DNA of 64,000 bases from Idiomarina xiamenensis 10-D-4 (GTDB lineage Bacteria > Pseudomonadota > Gammaproteobacteria > Enterobacterales > Alteromonadaceae): NCBI RefSeq assembly GCF_000299895.1, contig NZ_AMRG01000008.1:62001-126000 (forward strand), given 5' to 3'. Shown in pieces: positions 22,381 to 31,852 of this stretch. The position numbers and the translations under genes are program-made. The notes beneath the pieces were generated by a model. It was not told where the DNA came from. It saw only the letters and a list, made by a program, of their open reading frames with translations, and ran no database searches. The first letter of the stretch is position 1. The number at the start of each line of letters is the position of its first letter.

Positions 22381-23886
22381 TTAATTAAACCAGTACGCTT
22401 CACGCTTTAACGCCGCTCGCCGCGAGCGCTCCAACGCGTACATCAGCGACTCCAGTTGCTCTTCTTGCCAGTTCAGTAGCTTATCGATTTGCTCACTGTC
22501 GTTTTGATGGTGTTCAGCCTGCGCTTTAATCTCATCTCGAAGTATATTTAACGCGCTGATTTCGCGGATACCTCGCACCATATCCAACCAAGGGGCGCGA
22601 AACTCATCGCGTAGCTCGCTATCGAACAACTGGCCAAAGCACACGCCCAGTTGCAAGCTGTGCTGTAACGTCGGCAGGAGTTTCAAATAATGCTCGGCAC
22701 GCAATTCTTCATCACGTTCGACCAACGTTAGTACGCGCTGCCAGTCGTCGCGCAGTAAATTAGTCGCCCAGCCGCTAAGAGCTTCTTGCATAGCCTCTGT
22801 TTGCGGCTGTTGCTGCAGTAACCAGGCCAAATTTAATAACACCAATTGATAGTCGGCCTGACGTCGTACTTGATTGACCTGAGTCAGTTGTAACTCATGT
22901 TGCTGCGCTTGTTGTAAACTTTCAAATAACTCGCTTTGTCGCTTTAACGAGCGGTGATAGGCGCCATCTTCGGCAATTAACTCAGCTAAACCGTCGTATC
23001 GCTTTAACCAGCTAAAATGATTCTGAACCCGCTCCAGTTTTAAAAGCAGATCGCTAACGTCAATGTCTAAATTGGCTAACTGTTGCAGCACCACTTTGCA
23101 TAGCCGCATGCCATCAGCAACGCCACTGGCGGCGCGCACCGTACTGTGCTCTTGTAAACAAGCATCGTTGTGTTGCCAATGCTTCAGTGCATACTCAAGC
23201 GCACGGTACAAGCCGCTGGCAACGTTGTCGTCAGTTTTTACAGCAACAAAATGCGCTTGCGTGAACGGCTCTAAAATTGACTTTTGTGCCAACAAATAGC
23301 CACGCGCCGCTTTCGACAACACGCCAATACGCGCCCCCACCTTTTTGATCAGTTGACGCGCTAGTTGAAACGCCTGTTCGAGTGAGCCACCTTGCAGTTC
23401 CAATTCGATTTCGCACAACGGCTGACGCTGCTCACCGGCAATGACCTCACCCTCATCGAATACTAATTCGATTTGCCCGTCAGCGCTGGGCAGCTGCCAA
23501 CAATGACGCGTAAAATCCGTGGTGAAAATGGCGTTGAGTTGGCGCTGTACGTCGAATAACGGGAAGTCTGGTGGCCAAATATCTTCTTTGAATAGCGTTA
23601 AATCGGGCTTATTTTCAACCATCGGCAGGTTGTACTCAGGTCGGCTGTGCATACCACCGATGACACGCCCAGCAAGTTTAACCGTTTGTTCCAACTGATC
23701 GTTATCGCGCCGAATACGTAACCCTATATCGAACTGTCTTAAACGCAGATCGTCGGTGTCGTAATAAGTATTAGCCAATTGGCTGACTACAGGGATTCGA
23801 CCCGATGCAATAGTTTGGCATAGCTGTAACGCAGCTTCACGTTGTTGAGGCTCGATCAGTAACTTCAACTCAAGCTCTTGAGACAT
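22381..23886 (-). CDS. ygiF: CYTH-CHAD inorganic triphosphatase (YgiF family)
   Basis: Residues 1 to about 205 are a CYTH triphosphate-tunnel domain opening with ELELK (the ExExK signature at 4-8), and residues about 220-501 are a CHAD domain, an alpha-helical fold with basic residues that binds polyphosphate. E. coli YgiF hydrolyses inorganic triphosphate. This protein is longer (501 against 433 residues), mainly in the CHAD part. The ygiF-glnE pair is conserved in E. coli. ATG 23886 has AGGGA upstream. The stop lies four bases before the glnE start. Confidence 0.9.
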   Translation of the reverse strand: MSQELELKLLIEPQQREAALQLCQTIASGRIPVVSQLANTYYDTDDLRLRQFDIGLRIRRDNDQLEQTVKLAGRVIGGMHSRPEYNLPMVENKPDLTLFKEDIWPPDFPLFDVQRQLNAIFTTDFTRHCWQLPSADGQIELVFDEGEVIAGEQRQPLCEIELELQGGSLEQAFQLARQLIKKVGARIGVLSKAARGYLLAQKSILEPFTQAHFVAVKTDDNVASGLYRALEYALKHWQHNDACLQEHSTVRAASGVADGMRLCKVVLQQLANLDIDVSDLLLKLERVQNHFSWLKRYDGLAELIAEDGAYHRSLKRQSELFESLQQAQQHELQLTQVNQVRRQADYQLVLLNLAWLLQQQPQTEAMQEALSGWATNLLRDDWQRVLTLVERDEELRAEHYLKLLPTLQHSLQLGVCFGQLFDSELRDEFRAPWLDMVRGIREISALNILRDEIKAQAEHHQNDSEQIDKLLNWQEEQLESLMYALERSRRAALKREAYWFN

Positions 23887-24051
23887 GGTCTGAATCCCTG
23901 GCGCAAAGCGCCGACATATGGCCTGAAAATCGGCCCAAAAAGATGATTTGCAGATAAGGTACTGACTCGTTTACCGCGGGTCAACAGACGGTTGTCGGAA
24001 AGCGTATTGACACCGTCGCACAAAAAATGCACCGTGGGCGCGTTGATAGGC

Positions 24052-24100
24052 TTCACAAGGGAAAAAATAAGTCTATACTGGCGCCCGATCTATCATCGGG
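24052..24100 (+). promoter_or_regulatory. Putative putA promoter with leader hairpin
   Basis: A -35-like TTCACA (24052-24057), 16-base spacer and -10 TATACT (24074-24079). The expected start site coincides with a CCCGAT/ATCGGG hairpin (24084-24089 and 24095-24100). Confidence 0.5.
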
Positions 24101-24140
24101 AAATACTTACCAGATTCGGTAGGGCCTTACAGGAGATGCT

Positions 24141-27100
24141 ATGTTTAAAGCAAGTGAGGTACTGACCCAATCACATCAAGGTTCCGATTTAGAGCTCTTA
24201 CAAAAAGCCATTACCGATAATTACATTGTCGATGAAAATGCTTATATGGAAGAGCTCATGTCGTTGGTGCCAGATGATGATGATACCGTCAGTGCAGTAA
24301 CCGAGCGGGCAACAAAACTGGTTGAGCAAGTTCGTGGGTCGACAGACGACAATATGGTCGACGCCTTCTTGCAGGAGTACAGCCTAGATACCAAGGAAGG
24401 CATTATGTTGATGTGCCTTGCCGAGGCTTTGCTGCGCATTCCTGATGCAACCACCGCAGATGCTCTGATTCAGGACCGTCTGTCGGCAGGCGACTGGCAA
24501 AAACACATGGGCAAAAGTGCCTCATGGCTAGTCAATTCCGGCACTTGGGCGTTGGCATTGACCAACAATGTCATCAACCCCACCGGCACTGCGATGGAAA
24601 CACCACGTAACAGTTTCCGTCGTATGCTGCGCCGCTTAGGCAGCCCCATTGTGCGCAAAGCAACTTATACCGCCATGCGTATTATGGGTAAGCAATTCGT
24701 GCTGGGTCGAAACATTCACGAAGCGCTAAAAGAGAGCCGCGATAACCGCGATAAGGGCTATACCCACGCCTACGATATGCTCGGTGAAGCCGCCCTAACC
24801 ATGCGCGACGCCGACCGTTATTTTGACGATTACGTCAATTCGATTAAAACCGTCGCCAAAGAAGATTTTAACAATCCAGACGCACCGCGCCCGACGATTT
24901 CGATCAAGTTGTCGGCATTGCATCCGCGTTACGACGCCGCCAATCATGAGCGTGTGCTGACCGAATTAGCCAGCCGCTTAACCGAATTAGTGAAGTTGGC
25001 GAAAGAGGCCGATGTGGGCGTGACTATTGATGCCGAAGAGGCCGATCGTCATGAACTGTCGATGGAGCTGTTCGAGAAGGTTTATCGTAGCGGCGTCTGT
25101 AAGGGCTGGCCACGTTTTGGTTTGGTGGTACAGGCTTATTCTAAACGAGCACTGCCGACACTGTGCTGGATAACCGCATTAGCACGCGAGTGTGGCGATG
25201 AAATTCCTGTACGCTTGGTAAAAGGCGCCTACTGGGATACCGAAATTAAGTTGTGCCAACAAAACGGCCTCAGCGGTTACCCCGTATTTACTCGCAAAGC
25301 GGGCACCGATGTGTCTTATCTGGCTTGTGCACGCTACTTGCTAAGCGATGATACCGATGGCGCTATTTATCCGCAGTTTGCGACTCATAACGCGCAAACC
25401 GTGGTGTCGATTCAACACATGAATCAGGTGCATAAACGTCGTATTGAGTTTCAACGCTTACACGGTATGGGTCAGGCTCTCTATGACACGCTATTAGAGC
25501 AGCAAAGCGATCTGACCGTGCGTATTTACGCACCGGTCGGTCAGCATAAAGACCTATTGCCCTACTTGGTTCGTCGTTTATTAGAAAACGGTGCGAACTC
25601 GTCATTTGTACACAAGTTGCTGGATCCGCAAACGCCGGTGAAAGAGCTGGTAGTCCACCCAATGACGACTCTCGCACAACGTCCTTCGTTAGCGAACCAC
25701 AAAATTCCGCTGCCAGCCGACATTTACGGCGAGCGCAAAAACTCGGCAGGATTGAATATGAACATTCACTCACAAGCAGATGACTTTTTGGCCGCGGTAC
25801 AGCAGTACCGTGATAAGCAATGGCAAGCCGGTCCTATCGTGAACGGCGAAACCGTGGACACCGAACACAGTGTCTCGATCACTAGCCCACAGAACTTGCA
25901 ACAGCAAGTCGGTCGAATTTATTGGGGCGATAAAAAGCTTTCTGAAAAAGCTTTAACGGCCGCTAACAAAGCTTATAAACGCTGGCGTGACACTAGCGCA
26001 GACGAGCGCGCTACGGCTCTCGAAAAGTGGGCCGACTTATTAGAGGCGAACTTTAACGAACTGATCGCACTATGTAGTTTAGAAGCCGGCAAAGGCTTGC
26101 AAGACGGTATTGATGAAGTACGTGAGGCGGTCGACTTCTGTCGTTATTATGCCACACAAGCGCGTGAGCTGATGGGTGGCCCCATCAAATTGCCGGGGCC
26201 AACCGGTGAAACCAACGAACTGATGGTTGAGGGTCGTGGTACGTTCATTTGTATTAGCCCTTGGAACTTCCCGCTGGCTATCTTTACCGGCCAAGTCGCC
26301 GCCGCTTTAGTGACCGGTAACTGCGTTATCGCTAAGCCCGCCGAACAAACCGGCTTAATCGCCTACCGTGCGGTGCAATTAGCGCTAGAAGCCGGGATCC
26401 CGGGTGATGTATTACACTATATGCCGGGCAGCGGCGCCGAAGTCGGTTCTTACCTGACCAGTCAAGAAGAAATCGGCGGTGTTTGCTTTACCGGTTCGAC
26501 CTATACCGCGCAAGCCATCAACCGTGCGCTAGCGGCGCGTACCGGCGCTATCGTACCGTTAATTGCCGAAACCGGCGGTCAGAACTGCATGATGGTCGAT
26601 TCTACCGCACTACCTGAGCAGGTTGTTACCGATGTCGTTGGCAGTGCCTTTAAGAGTGCCGGTCAACGTTGTTCGGCGCTACGCGTACTGTATGTACAGG
26701 ACGATATTGCCGACCGCGTGATTGATCTGTTGAAAGGCGCCATGGCTGAACTAAAAGTGGGCGACCCAATGCTGCACGAAACCGATGTTGGCCCTGTTAT
26801 CGACGGTGTGGCCAAGTCGAACCTAGAACAGCATATATCGGACATTCAACAAGCAGGCCGCTTGATTGCGCGTGCGCCGATGCCAGATGAAACCCAACAG
26901 GGAACTTATGTGGCACCTACCGCCATCGAAATCGACAGCATCAGCCAACTGGTAAAAGAGAATTTTGGTCCGATCCTGCACGTTATCCGCTATAAAACCT
27001 CAGAGTTGGATAAAGTGGTGGACAGCATCAACGGTACTGGTTTTGGCTTAACCTTTGGTATCCACAGCCGTAACGAAACCTTCTCATACGACATCGCGAG

Positions 27101-27308
27101 TCGTATCGATGTCGGTAACGTCTATATCAACCGTAACCAAATTGGTGCAGTTGTTGGTGTGCAGCCGTTCGGTGGCCGTGGCATGTCGGGTACGGGTCCG
27201 AAAGCCGGTGGTCCACACTACTTACACCGCTTTATTACCGAAAAAACTCGTACCGACAACATTACCGCGGTTGGCGGCAACGCAACGCTGTTGTCATTGG
27301 GCGACTAA
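24141..27308 (+). CDS. putA: Bifunctional proline dehydrogenase / P5C dehydrogenase PutA
   Basis: Oxidises proline to glutamate in two steps at the inner membrane face: an FAD proline dehydrogenase barrel (roughly residues 100-480; [22 protein letters not shown] and FATHNA) followed by an NAD-dependent P5C dehydrogenase (roughly 520-1040; [10 protein letters not shown], Glu810 in ETGGQN, nucleophile Cys844 in GQRCSAL). At 1055 residues it lacks the N-terminal ribbon-helix-helix repressor domain of trifunctional E. coli PutA (1320 residues), so it should not regulate its own gene. CAGGAGATGCT precedes the ATG. It has its own promoter and terminator. Confidence 0.96.
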   Translation: MFKASEVLTQSHQGSDLELLQKAITDNYIVDENAYMEELMSLVPDDDDTVSAVTERATKLVEQVRGSTDDNMVDAFLQEYSLDTKEGIMLMCLAEALLRIPDATTADALIQDRLSAGDWQKHMGKSASWLVNSGTWALALTNNVINPTGTAMETPRNSFRRMLRRLGSPIVRKATYTAMRIMGKQFVLGRNIHEALKESRDNRDKGYTHAYDMLGEAALTMRDADRYFDDYVNSIKTVAKEDFNNPDAPRPTISIKLSALHPRYDAANHERVLTELASRLTELVKLAKEADVGVTIDAEEADRHELSMELFEKVYRSGVCKGWPRFGLVVQAYSKRALPTLCWITALARECGDEIPVRLVKGAYWDTEIKLCQQNGLSGYPVFTRKAGTDVSYLACARYLLSDDTDGAIYPQFATHNAQTVVSIQHMNQVHKRRIEFQRLHGMGQALYDTLLEQQSDLTVRIYAPVGQHKDLLPYLVRRLLENGANSSFVHKLLDPQTPVKELVVHPMTTLAQRPSLANHKIPLPADIYGERKNSAGLNMNIHSQADDFLAAVQQYRDKQWQAGPIVNGETVDTEHSVSITSPQNLQQQVGRIYWGDKKLSEKALTAANKAYKRWRDTSADERATALEKWADLLEANFNELIALCSLEAGKGLQDGIDEVREAVDFCRYYATQARELMGGPIKLPGPTGETNELMVEGRGTFICISPWNFPLAIFTGQVAAALVTGNCVIAKPAEQTGLIAYRAVQLALEAGIPGDVLHYMPGSGAEVGSYLTSQEEIGGVCFTGSTYTAQAINRALAARTGAIVPLIAETGGQNCMMVDSTALPEQVVTDVVGSAFKSAGQRCSALRVLYVQDDIADRVIDLLKGAMAELKVGDPMLHETDVGPVIDGVAKSNLEQHISDIQQAGRLIARAPMPDETQQGTYVAPTAIEIDSISQLVKENFGPILHVIRYKTSELDKVVDSINGTGFGLTFGIHSRNETFSYDIASRIDVGNVYINRNQIGAVVGVQPFGGRGMSGTGPKAGGPHYLHRFITEKTRTDNITAVGGNATLLSLGD

Positions 27309-27333
27309 GCATCGGTTTTAGCTGAAAATAACA

Positions 27334-27360
27334 AGCGGCTCTGCGGAGCCGCTTTTTTTT
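27334..27360 (+). terminator. putA intrinsic terminator
   Basis: Perfect stem AGCGGCTC/GAGCCGCT (27334-27341 and 27346-27353), TGCG loop, run of eight T. Confidence 0.95.
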
Positions 27361-27419
27361 GCTTTATCAAATAAAGCTCGTTTACAGTAAGGCATTATTG
27401 ATAACTATAACGAGTGATA

Positions 27420-27971
27420 ATGAAACGGACCTCTATCACGCTATTACTATTAATACAGCCATTGTTATTGATCGCGTTGGCTGTTTCCGACAACTGGTTT
27501 TATGCTTGGCACTTCAGCGACAACCATTTCGTTTACGATGCCCTTATCAGTAGTGCGAGCTTTCTGCTTTTTTGCATAGGGTTTGCTAGATGGGTGCAAC
27601 GGCAGTCGGTACGCGAAGCGTTATTGGTGCTATTTTTGGTTTTTTTTGTTGGCTATCGTTTGCTGGCTTGGGGCGTTGCTCAGCCTCGCCCGAGTTTGAC
27701 ACAACGGACGCTGACGAATGGCTATCAATTGCAGTTGGTGAATTTTGATCCCGGTGCTATGGGCACGGCTCACGTCGAACTTTGGCTGGTCAGATCTTAC
27801 CTAGGGTTACGCAAACGAGTGGCGAAACTTGCTGACTATAACAATATTCGCACCGCAGAAATTAGCTTAAGTGGCGCTGAGATACGTCTTGAAATGCTAG
27901 ATTTTAGCGGTCAAAGTCGCGTTGAACGCGTTGCTTTATCCGCAGATTTACCTCCCCTTTTAAACCGATAA
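27420..27971 (+). CDS. Hypothetical inner-membrane protein
   Basis: Unrecognised 183-residue protein. Three hydrophobic stretches occupy the N-terminal half (about residues 6-23, 43-57 and 68-84), followed by a soluble, beta-rich C-terminal half beginning RTLTNGYQLQLVNFDPG. There are no Cys clusters or catalytic motifs I can name. ATG 27420 was chosen; GTG 27414 is an in-frame alternative. Codon use is more AT-rich than in putA. It begins 60 bases after the putA terminator and is followed 35 bases later by another orphan membrane protein, so the two may be a unit. Confidence 0.65.
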   Translation: MKRTSITLLLLIQPLLLIALAVSDNWFYAWHFSDNHFVYDALISSASFLLFCIGFARWVQRQSVREALLVLFLVFFVGYRLLAWGVAQPRPSLTQRTLTNGYQLQLVNFDPGAMGTAHVELWLVRSYLGLRKRVAKLADYNNIRTAEISLSGAEIRLEMLDFSGQSRVERVALSADLPPLLNR

Positions 27972-28006
27972 ATGCGATGTAGTCAAAAATTTAAAGCGAG
28001 AAAGAT

Positions 28007-28627
28007 ATGGACTTCTTTGACCCTAAAATCATTTTAACGGCGGTATCAATTATCTTCATTAGCGTACCAACCGTCATCTATCAATATCTCAGCCATTACT
28101 CTCGGCTTAATCGTAACCGCCTCAGCCTGCTTTCTCGCGCGGCACAAAATACCGAATTATCAGAACAATGGCGTTTACATTTCCGTGATCAAGTATTGGA
28201 TGAAGCGTTTTTTCAAGCGCACCGAGTACGCGCCAATAATGGCAAAAAGCATTATCTGCTAACACTGTATAGCTACGTGCAACAACGCTGCTCATTTCGG
28301 CAGCTTATCCTAACTTTTGACCGTATTAAATTTATTAATGGTCGTTATCGATTCAACATCGATATATTTGCCGCACTCTGGTTCAGTTATTCACTGATTG
28401 TCACCATCGCAAACTTTGCCATGGCTTTACTACTCATTGTACTGCTTATAGGCACACTTCAATCTCAGCAGGACTTACCATGGCAATGGGGCTTTTTAAC
28501 TATTCCGCTGTTCGCAGTTTTAGCGCTCTACTCGTTGCGGGAATCTATGAAGTTTATCCTCGCCTGTCACATCAGAAGGATACTCAAACAACTTCCTGCC
28601 GATGCCCGCGCCGAGTTGGGCGTCTAG
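28007..28627 (+). CDS. Hypothetical membrane protein
   Basis: Unrecognised 206-residue protein with an N-terminal membrane segment (about residues 9-28), a basic central cytosolic-type region (LNRNRLSLLSRAAQ to FDRIKFINGRYRF), two further membrane segments (about 122-148 and 160-176) and a basic C-terminal tail. The ribosome site is weak (GAGAAAG). It is probably cotranscribed with the preceding orphan gene. It faces the convergent Nramp gene across about 190 bases that hold only a 12-bp palindrome at 28680-28691. Confidence 0.62.
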   Translation: MDFFDPKIILTAVSIIFISVPTVIYQYLSHYSRLNRNRLSLLSRAAQNTELSEQWRLHFRDQVLDEAFFQAHRVRANNGKKHYLLTLYSYVQQRCSFRQLILTFDRIKFINGRYRFNIDIFAALWFSYSLIVTIANFAMALLLIVLLIGTLQSQQDLPWQWGFLTIPLFAVLALYSLRESMKFILACHIRRILKQLPADARAELGV

Positions 28628-28816
28628 CTGCATATGTAATAGCGGATAAGGCATGCCCTCAGCATCCATTGACGAACGGCCGTGTACACGGTTGTAAGTC
28701 ATCTTCCTTTAAAAAGTCGTGGGTCGCTCTGACTGACGCTTCCCAGATTTCTATAAGACTCATGTAATCCGTGTTATTCGCCACTCTCAAAAACATGCTA
28801 AGCTTCCTAAAATCGA

Positions 28817-30085
28817 TTAAAACAATGCGCTGAACAAACTACGCGCCCCCAGTCCGATACTGAGCAATAAAACCGCCCCACCCAACAGGTTTTGCCAGCG
28901 TGAATTGACGTGTTCACCAAGCCGCGGATGATTCACCGCGCGTAGCAAAAATGCGCAAATAACCGGTAGTAATAAACCGTTGGCGACTTGCGCAAACAGG
29001 ATCAAACTCACCGGCTCTAAGCCCAACGAAGCAACCAGCATGCCGACCGCCAGAATCACCATCCAAGTGGCTTTAAAAGCCGGATGGCGTAAGTCGGCAG
29101 GATAGCCCAAAATACCGCTTAAGGCGTAAGCAGAGGCTAACGGTGCGGTTAACGCTGAGGTAATACCCGCCGCAAATAGTCCTAACGACATCATCAGCGT
29201 CGCGGTATCGCCAAACAACGGTTGTAGCGACAAGGCCAAATCGGCGGCGCCATGAATGCTAGCAGCATGACCAAAATAGGCGGATGCGGCCGTGGCCAAT
29301 ACCGCCATCGAAATCAGTCCACCCAAAGGAATACTGATATATAAGTCGCGCCGCGCTTGCGCTAACTGTGCAGGTCGGCGCCACTTGGTGGCGGCCGTCG
29401 AGGCATGTAAAAACAAATTGTAAGGCACCACCGTGGTGCCGATTAGCGCGACCACCGTTAACGCCGCACCAGTCGGTATTGTCGGTAGCGACAAACCGGT
29501 TAATAACGCCTGCCAATCCGGTTCGGTCAAAACAAAGGTGACGATAAAAGCCGCGCTCATCGCTACCACCAAGACGATTAACACCCGCTCAACCACGCGA
29601 TAGCTACCGCTGACTAGCAGCAAAAACGCAATACCGCCAATCACCAAAGCCAACGGATTCGAAAGCGTGTCATTAGGCGCCAACCACGGCCAGTGTTGAG
29701 TCCAGTAAGCGGCACCTAAGCTGGCGCCGGTTAAATTACCGCCCTGATAAGCGCCGTTACCGACCACCACCGCAGCCAACACCAAACTTAAGCAGCCGAA
29801 CCGCAACCAACGGTTGCTCACCATACTGCGGATATTCTCGCCCAGCCCTTGTTGCGTGACGACTCCTAAACGGGCGGCCATTTCTTGCAAAATGAGGGTT
29901 GCCAGCAACGAAAATAGCAATGCCCAAAGTAACGCATAACCATAGTTAGCCCCCGCTAACGAGGCGGTGACGACCGTTCCCGGGCCGATGAAAGCCGCCG
30001 CCACTAAGGCACCGGGGCCGATGTTATTCGCCAACCGACTTAGGCGGCCACGGATGTGTAAGCCGTCATCTGACTCAGCCATCAT
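28817..30085 (-). CDS. Nramp-family transporter with non-canonical metal-site motifs
   Basis: A 422-residue polytopic protein with the Nramp fold: the opening GPGALVAAAFI, GANYGYALLW after helix 1, and a PYNLFLHAS segment in helix 6. In canonical MntH proteins helix 1 carries DPGN and helix 6 AxxMPHN; here the equivalents read GPGT (residues 34-37) and TTVVPYN (residues 217-223), so the Asp, Asn and Met metal ligands are all replaced. Substrate is therefore uncertain and Mn2+/H+ symport should not be assumed. AAGGAG precedes ATG 30085. It is divergent from lysC across 354 bases occupied mostly by the lysine riboswitch. Confidence 0.85.
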   Translation of the reverse strand: MMAESDDGLHIRGRLSRLANNIGPGALVAAAFIGPGTVVTASLAGANYGYALLWALLFSLLATLILQEMAARLGVVTQQGLGENIRSMVSNRWLRFGCLSLVLAAVVVGNGAYQGGNLTGASLGAAYWTQHWPWLAPNDTLSNPLALVIGGIAFLLLVSGSYRVVERVLIVLVVAMSAAFIVTFVLTEPDWQALLTGLSLPTIPTGAALTVVALIGTTVVPYNLFLHASTAATKWRRPAQLAQARRDLYISIPLGGLISMAVLATAASAYFGHAASIHGAADLALSLQPLFGDTATLMMSLGLFAAGITSALTAPLASAYALSGILGYPADLRHPAFKATWMVILAVGMLVASLGLEPVSLILFAQVANGLLLPVICAFLLRAVNHPRLGEHVNSRWQNLLGGAVLLLSIGLGARSLFSALF

Positions 30086-30160
30086 CGACTCTCCTTTATT
30101 GTTGTTATTACTGAACCATAGCGACGCTTAACATGCCACGGACATGGACATAAGTCACGG

Positions 30161-30189
30161 TTGGCTTTTGTCGGCATTTATTCTACTAT
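30161..30189 (+). promoter_or_regulatory. lysC promoter
   Basis: TTGGCT (30161-30166), 17-base spacer, TACTAT (30184-30189). The predicted start near 30196 falls at the first base-paired stem of the riboswitch, which supports the assignment. Confidence 0.6.
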
Positions 30190-30193
30190 GCCC

Positions 30194-30335
30194 GACAGAA
30201 GAGGTGCGATGCACAGGTAACTAACGCTAGGTAGCCGTTCTACCGCTAAGCGTTAACTAGGGGTGCATCGCCGAGATAATCAACTGGTACGGCGAGCTGA
30301 TTATCGGCTAGGCAGGCTGAATCCTGTCGGCTGTC
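30194..30335 (+). promoter_or_regulatory. Lysine riboswitch (L-box) aptamer
   Basis: The segment follows the E. coli lysC leader closely: AGAAGAGGTGCG at the 5' side, GGGGTGCATCGCCGAG in the middle, ATCGGCTA and GGCTGAATCC near the 3' side. Visible helices: P1 GACAG (30194-30198) with CTGTC (30331-30335); an 8-bp arm 30275-30282 with 30298-30305; and a 6-bp arm 30311-30316 with 30323-30328 (one G-U). Free lysine is expected to bind and reduce lysC expression. Confidence 0.93.
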
Positions 30336-30397
30336 ATCCAAACTTTGGGTGGAGCGCTTCAAGCTAACGGATATGCTCAATGGATATCAGGCCTGGC

Positions 30398-30438
30398 AGT
30401 TCTCTCCCTTAATATGTTGTCGAATATCATGGAGAACT
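30398..30438 (+). promoter_or_regulatory. Putative ribosome-site-sequestering hairpin of the lysC leader
   Basis: AGTTCTC (30398-30404) is complementary to GAGAACT (30432-30438), which overlaps the GGAG ribosome site directly before ATG 30440. No T-tract terminator is seen between aptamer and gene, so control is likely at translation initiation, as in E. coli lysC. Confidence 0.6.
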
Positions 30439-30439
30439 C

Positions 30440-31843
30440 ATGGCATCTACTCGCGCCCAGTTACACACCCAGACCGCAGCGGATCACTCCTCAGCAGCTC
30501 ATTATGTGCTGAAATTTGGTGGTAGTAGTTTGGCCGACCCGGTCGCCATGCAACGCTGTATTGTTATTATTCAACAAACGCCCGCCGCACGCTGGGTGGT
30601 CGTCAGCGCCCCAGCTGGTGTCACCAATGCTTTACTGGCTATTGCCGATAGCGGTAAAGATGGAGCCGTTGACGAACAGCTATTGCTACGGCAGCGTGAA
30701 CAAATACAGCAACGTCTAACGGCGTTTGCTGATTGGCTTAAACTGGAGCCAACACAACCCGATTGGCAGAGTATCCAACAGCAACTCAGCAGTGCTACAG
30801 CGTGTCAGGGCGCCAGCCGAGATCAGTTGCTGAGCTTGGGTGAACGTTGCTCGGCCTTGCTGCTAACCTTAGCACTGCAACAGCAAGGGATTGCCGCACA
30901 ACACGTGCCTGCGCAGCATTGGTTACGCACTGACAGTTGCTATGGTGATGCCGAGGCCGACCCGCAAGCGAGTCGGCAACAACTCGCAGCACTCGACGTT
31001 AGTCATGGCATCCAGATTACCGAAGGTTTTACCGGCGCCGACCAACATGGCAACACCACCACCTTGGGTCGCGGCGGTTCCGATTATTCCGCGGCATTGT
31101 TAGCCGAAGCTAGCGCTGCCCGACAATTACAAATCTGGACCGACGTTGCCGGGCTCTATAGCTGTGACCCAAGACTGGTGCCTGAGGCTCACCCTATTGC
31201 TGAGCTAGCCTTTGCAGAAGCGGCTGAACTGGCGACCTTTGGCGCCAACGTACTGCACCCGAAAACGCTATGGCCAGCCATGCGCGCTGACATTCCGGTG
31301 TTTATTGGCTCCACCCTAAACATCGAACAAGATAAGCTATCCCGTGGCACCTTGATCCGACGCCAGGTATCACAGCAAAGCGAATTCACAGCACTGGCTT
31401 TACGCCGGCGGCAAACGCTACTCAAAATCAGCAGCCCGGATATGCTTTACCGCTATGGCTTTCTAGCCAAAGTGTTCGCCATCTTGGCCGACCAGCAGGT
31501 ATCGGTCGATTTGGTCACCACCTCAGAAATCAGCGTTGCCTTAACACTGGATGAACGAGGTTCACGGCAGGCATTATCCACACAGGCGCTGCAAGCATTG
31601 CAGCAACTAGGACAAGTGAGCGTTGAGCATGATCTGGCGCTAGTGGCGGTGGTCGGCAGTAATTTGAGTCAAGCACCGCAACTCGCGGCACGCTTATTTA
31701 CCGCATTGGCAGGTATCAATGTGCGTTTGATTAACCATGGCGCGAGCCGCCATAACTTGTGTTTACTGGTGGCTGAGGCCGATGCCGAGGCCAGTGTCAG
31801 ACAATTACATCAAGCCCTGTTAAGCAAAAATGCGACCAGATAG
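30440..31843 (+). CDS. lysC: Lysine-sensitive aspartokinase (LysC type)
   Basis: Phosphorylates aspartate, the first step toward lysine, threonine and methionine. The 467-residue monofunctional protein has the kinase motif KFGGSSLADP (from Lys25), TLGRGGSDYSAALLAEA, and two C-terminal ACT domains with VDLVTTSEISVALTLD. There is no fused homoserine dehydrogenase. About 20 extra N-terminal residues precede the core compared with E. coli LysC. GGAGAACTC precedes the ATG and lies within a predicted sequestering hairpin. The upstream lysine riboswitch supports the lysine-specific isozyme assignment. Confidence 0.95.
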   Translation: MASTRAQLHTQTAADHSSAAHYVLKFGGSSLADPVAMQRCIVIIQQTPAARWVVVSAPAGVTNALLAIADSGKDGAVDEQLLLRQREQIQQRLTAFADWLKLEPTQPDWQSIQQQLSSATACQGASRDQLLSLGERCSALLLTLALQQQGIAAQHVPAQHWLRTDSCYGDAEADPQASRQQLAALDVSHGIQITEGFTGADQHGNTTTLGRGGSDYSAALLAEASAARQLQIWTDVAGLYSCDPRLVPEAHPIAELAFAEAAELATFGANVLHPKTLWPAMRADIPVFIGSTLNIEQDKLSRGTLIRRQVSQQSEFTALALRRRQTLLKISSPDMLYRYGFLAKVFAILADQQVSVDLVTTSEISVALTLDERGSRQALSTQALQALQQLGQVSVEHDLALVAVVGSNLSQAPQLAARLFTALAGINVRLINHGASRHNLCLLVAEADAEASVRQLHQALLSKNATR

Positions 31844-31852
31844 CAGCGCTAC

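Noticed and set aside
22376-22386. TTTAATTAATAT at the ygiF-glnE junction, nearly repeated at the yqiB-yqiA junction (14928-14940)
   Set aside because: Both are explained by an Asn codon, a TAA stop and a nearby start in AT-rich spacing; not enough for a repeat family.
28680-28691. 12-bp palindrome CCGTGTACACGG
   Set aside because: Lies between convergent genes with no T tract or start nearby, so neither a terminator nor an obvious operator.
28520-28702. 60-codon minus-strand frame over the end of the second orphan membrane gene
   Set aside because: Opposes a better-supported gene, has no ribosome site and no recognisable motif.
28628-28816. Possible small gene or ncRNA in the gap before the Nramp gene
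   Set aside because: No ribosome site with a credible frame, no terminator and no conserved structure seen.
30086-30160. Manganese riboswitch (yybP-ykoY) or MntR box upstream of the Nramp gene
   Set aside because: No conserved yybP-ykoY motifs or clear MntR dyad on the minus strand.
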